Shown piece after piece: positions 15,175-16,187 of a DNA stretch of 16,187 nucleotides; the stretch's first letter is position 1; every line of letters starts with the position of its first letter. Source of the stretch: Thermohalobaculum sp035512995 (GTDB lineage Bacteria; Pseudomonadota; Alphaproteobacteria; Rhodobacterales; Rhodobacteraceae). The stretch lies in contig DATKCY010000180.1 in NCBI GenBank assembly GCA_035512995.1, positions 1 to 16,187 of the forward strand, given 5' to 3'. The notes below the pieces were generated by a model. The model was not told the origin of the DNA. It searched no databases and worked only from the letters and a program-made list of their open reading frames with translations. The translations under genes and the position numbers were made by a program.

Positions 15175-16029
15175 TCAGAGCCACTCGCCGAGGATCACCC
15201 GACGGTAGACGGTCGAGAGCGTGCCGCTTTGGTCCGGCTCGGGCAGCACCTCGCGCCCGGTCCAGAGCTTGTAGGTCCGCGCGTACCAGTCCGAGCCCGG
15301 GAAGTTGTAGCCGAGCACCGTCGCCGCCGCGAACGCCTCGTCGTCGAGGCCGAGCGCCAGATTGGCCTCGACCATCCGGTGCAGCGCCTCGGGCGTCTGG
15401 CTGGTGGTCTGGTAGTCCTCGATCACGCGGCTGAAGCGGTTCAGCGCCGCGGTGTAGTGCTTGCGCTTCAGATAGTAGCGCCCGACCGACATCTCCTTGC
15501 CGGCCAGGTGGTCGTCGGTCAGGTCGATCTTGAGCTGCGCGTCGCGCGCGAACTCGCTCCGCGGATATCGCTGGACGGTCGTCGTCAGCGCCTCCTGCGC
15601 CTCCTGCGTGCTCGACTGGTCGCGGCCGATGTCGACGATCACGTCGTAATGCGTGAGGCCGATCAGGTACTGCGCGTACGCCGCGTCCTCGTCGGCCGGA
15701 TAGAGGTCGAGATAGCGCCGCGCCGCGGCGCGGGCCGAGGCCATGTCCCCCGCCTCGTAGGACGCGTAGGCCGACATGATCATCGCGCGCTTGGCGAGCT
15801 GCGAGAACGGGTAGAGGCGCTCGATCTCGTCGAACGTCTCGGCCGCCGCCTCCGCGTCGCCGTCCTCGAGCTCGGCGGTGCCGCGCGAATAGATCTGCTC
15901 GGCCGTCAGATCCTCGAGCGTCGGTTCGTCGTCGTCGCCGCCGAAGAGCCCGCCGACGCGCGAGCAGCCCGCCAGCGTCGCCGCAAGCACGACAATGCCG
16001 GCCAGCCGGACCGTGCGCCGCATGATCAT
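15175..16029 (-). CDS. bamD: Outer membrane assembly lipoprotein BamD
   Basis: 284 aa. BamD is the essential TPR-repeat lipoprotein of the BAM complex that inserts beta-barrel proteins in the outer membrane. A lipoprotein signal peptide is clear: MIMRRTVRLAGIVVLAATL followed by lipobox LAGC with lipidated Cys22. After an acidic linker (GGDDDEPTLEDL), TPR repeats include AEQIYSRGTAELEDGDAEAA, FDEIERLYPFSQLAKRAMI and YPRSEFARDAQLKIDLTDDH, with the BamD-typical KEMSVGRYYLKRKHYTAALN. AGGAGGG lies 7 bases before the first ATG (16027-16029), preferred over the ATG two codons later. recN follows after 23 bases, matching the common alphaproteobacterial lpxC-bamD-recN order. About 100 bases upstream separate it from the next gene; no convincing promoter was seen there. 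Confidence 0.93.
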   Translation of the reverse strand: MIMRRTVRLAGIVVLAATLAGCSRVGGLFGGDDDEPTLEDLTAEQIYSRGTAELEDGDAEAAAETFDEIERLYPFSQLAKRAMIMSAYASYEAGDMASARAAARRYLDLYPADEDAAYAQYLIGLTHYDVIVDIGRDQSSTQEAQEALTTTVQRYPRSEFARDAQLKIDLTDDHLAGKEMSVGRYYLKRKHYTAALNRFSRVIEDYQTTSQTPEALHRMVEANLALGLDDEAFAAATVLGYNFPGSDWYARTYKLWTGREVLPEPDQSGTLSTVYRRVILGEWL

Positions 16030-16130
16030 CCGAAGCCCTCCTGAACACCTCGCCCGGGACCGGACCATAATGCCATGCCCGGCACGGGGAAAGACCGTCG
16101 GCGCGGATCGGGCGGGCGGCGCGGCGGGCC

Positions 16131-16187
16131 TCAGCCGGCGCGGGCGGCGACCGTCTCGGCGGCGGCCGGCGGCAGGCGCACCGGCCC
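16131..16187 (-). CDS. 3' end of a gene, probably lpxC (partial)
   Basis: Reading into the window on the minus strand, an open frame of 18 codons ends GPVRLPPAAAETVAARAG and a TGA at 16131-16133. That is too short to identify. Position directly upstream of bamD-recN suggests lpxC (UDP-3-O-acyl-N-acetylglucosamine deacetylase, lipid A synthesis), because that order is common in alphaproteobacteria. This is an inference from gene order only. Confidence 0.35.
   Translation of the reverse strand, partial: GPVRLPPAAAETVAARAG

Noticed and set aside
13589..15208. 539-aa plus-strand frame antisense to recN
   Set aside because: Mirror of the Ala/Glu-rich RecN coiled coil; no domain or ribosome-binding site.

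Overview
This is a very GC-rich window (roughly 70% G+C, codons overwhelmingly G/C-ending) from what looks like an alphaproteobacterium. The evidence is the chromosomal iron-sulfur (suf) locus headed by an IscR-type Rrf2 regulator and a class I cysteine desulfurase, with a divergent alpha/beta hydrolase; an Irr-type (ICE) operator motif in front of it; and a bamD-recN pair preceded by what is probably the lpxC end. I do not assign a genus. There are no rRNAs, tRNAs, CRISPR arrays, insertion sequences or phage genes, and no gene-free stretch longer than about 220 bases.

Layout. Plus strand, 207-2235: a likely operon of hemF (aerobic coproporphyrinogen III oxidase), a YdfG-like short-chain dehydrogenase and an antibiotic-biosynthesis-monooxygenase-fold protein. 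It converges on a minus-strand NTF2/SnoaL-like gene (2243-2614). Next is a plus-strand conserved protein of unknown function with a gamma-glutamylcyclotransferase-like N-terminus (2722-3381). From 3420 to 12460 everything is on the minus strand. In transcription order it reads iscR, cysteine desulfurase, sufB, a small coiled-coil protein, an unrecognised 104-aa protein, a YbjQ/UPF0145 protein, sufC and sufD. A 222-base gap with hairpins and a candidate promoter follows, and then two tandem YIP1-family membrane proteins and sufS. Divergent from iscR is an alpha/beta hydrolase (12647-13297). It converges on a 54-aa single-span membrane protein coupled to recN, behind bamD (minus, 13329-16029). 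The last 57 bases hold the 3' end of another minus-strand gene, probably lpxC.

How it works together: SufS and the IscS-like enzyme would mobilise sulfur from cysteine, SufBCD is the scaffold/ATPase for cluster assembly, and IscR senses the outcome. An ICE-like box overlaps the predicted iscR -10, which points to iron/heme-dependent control, so the cluster and hemF may share an iron/heme theme.

Most unusual points: (1) a 13-of-15 match to the operator core lies inside the cysteine desulfurase gene, in a patch of codons unlike its surroundings; (2) three small genes sit between sufB and sufC; (3) two YIP1 genes sit between sufD and sufS; (4) the IscS-like desulfurase has substitutions at normally conserved PLP-site positions; (5) a 54-aa membrane microprotein overlaps the recN stop codon.
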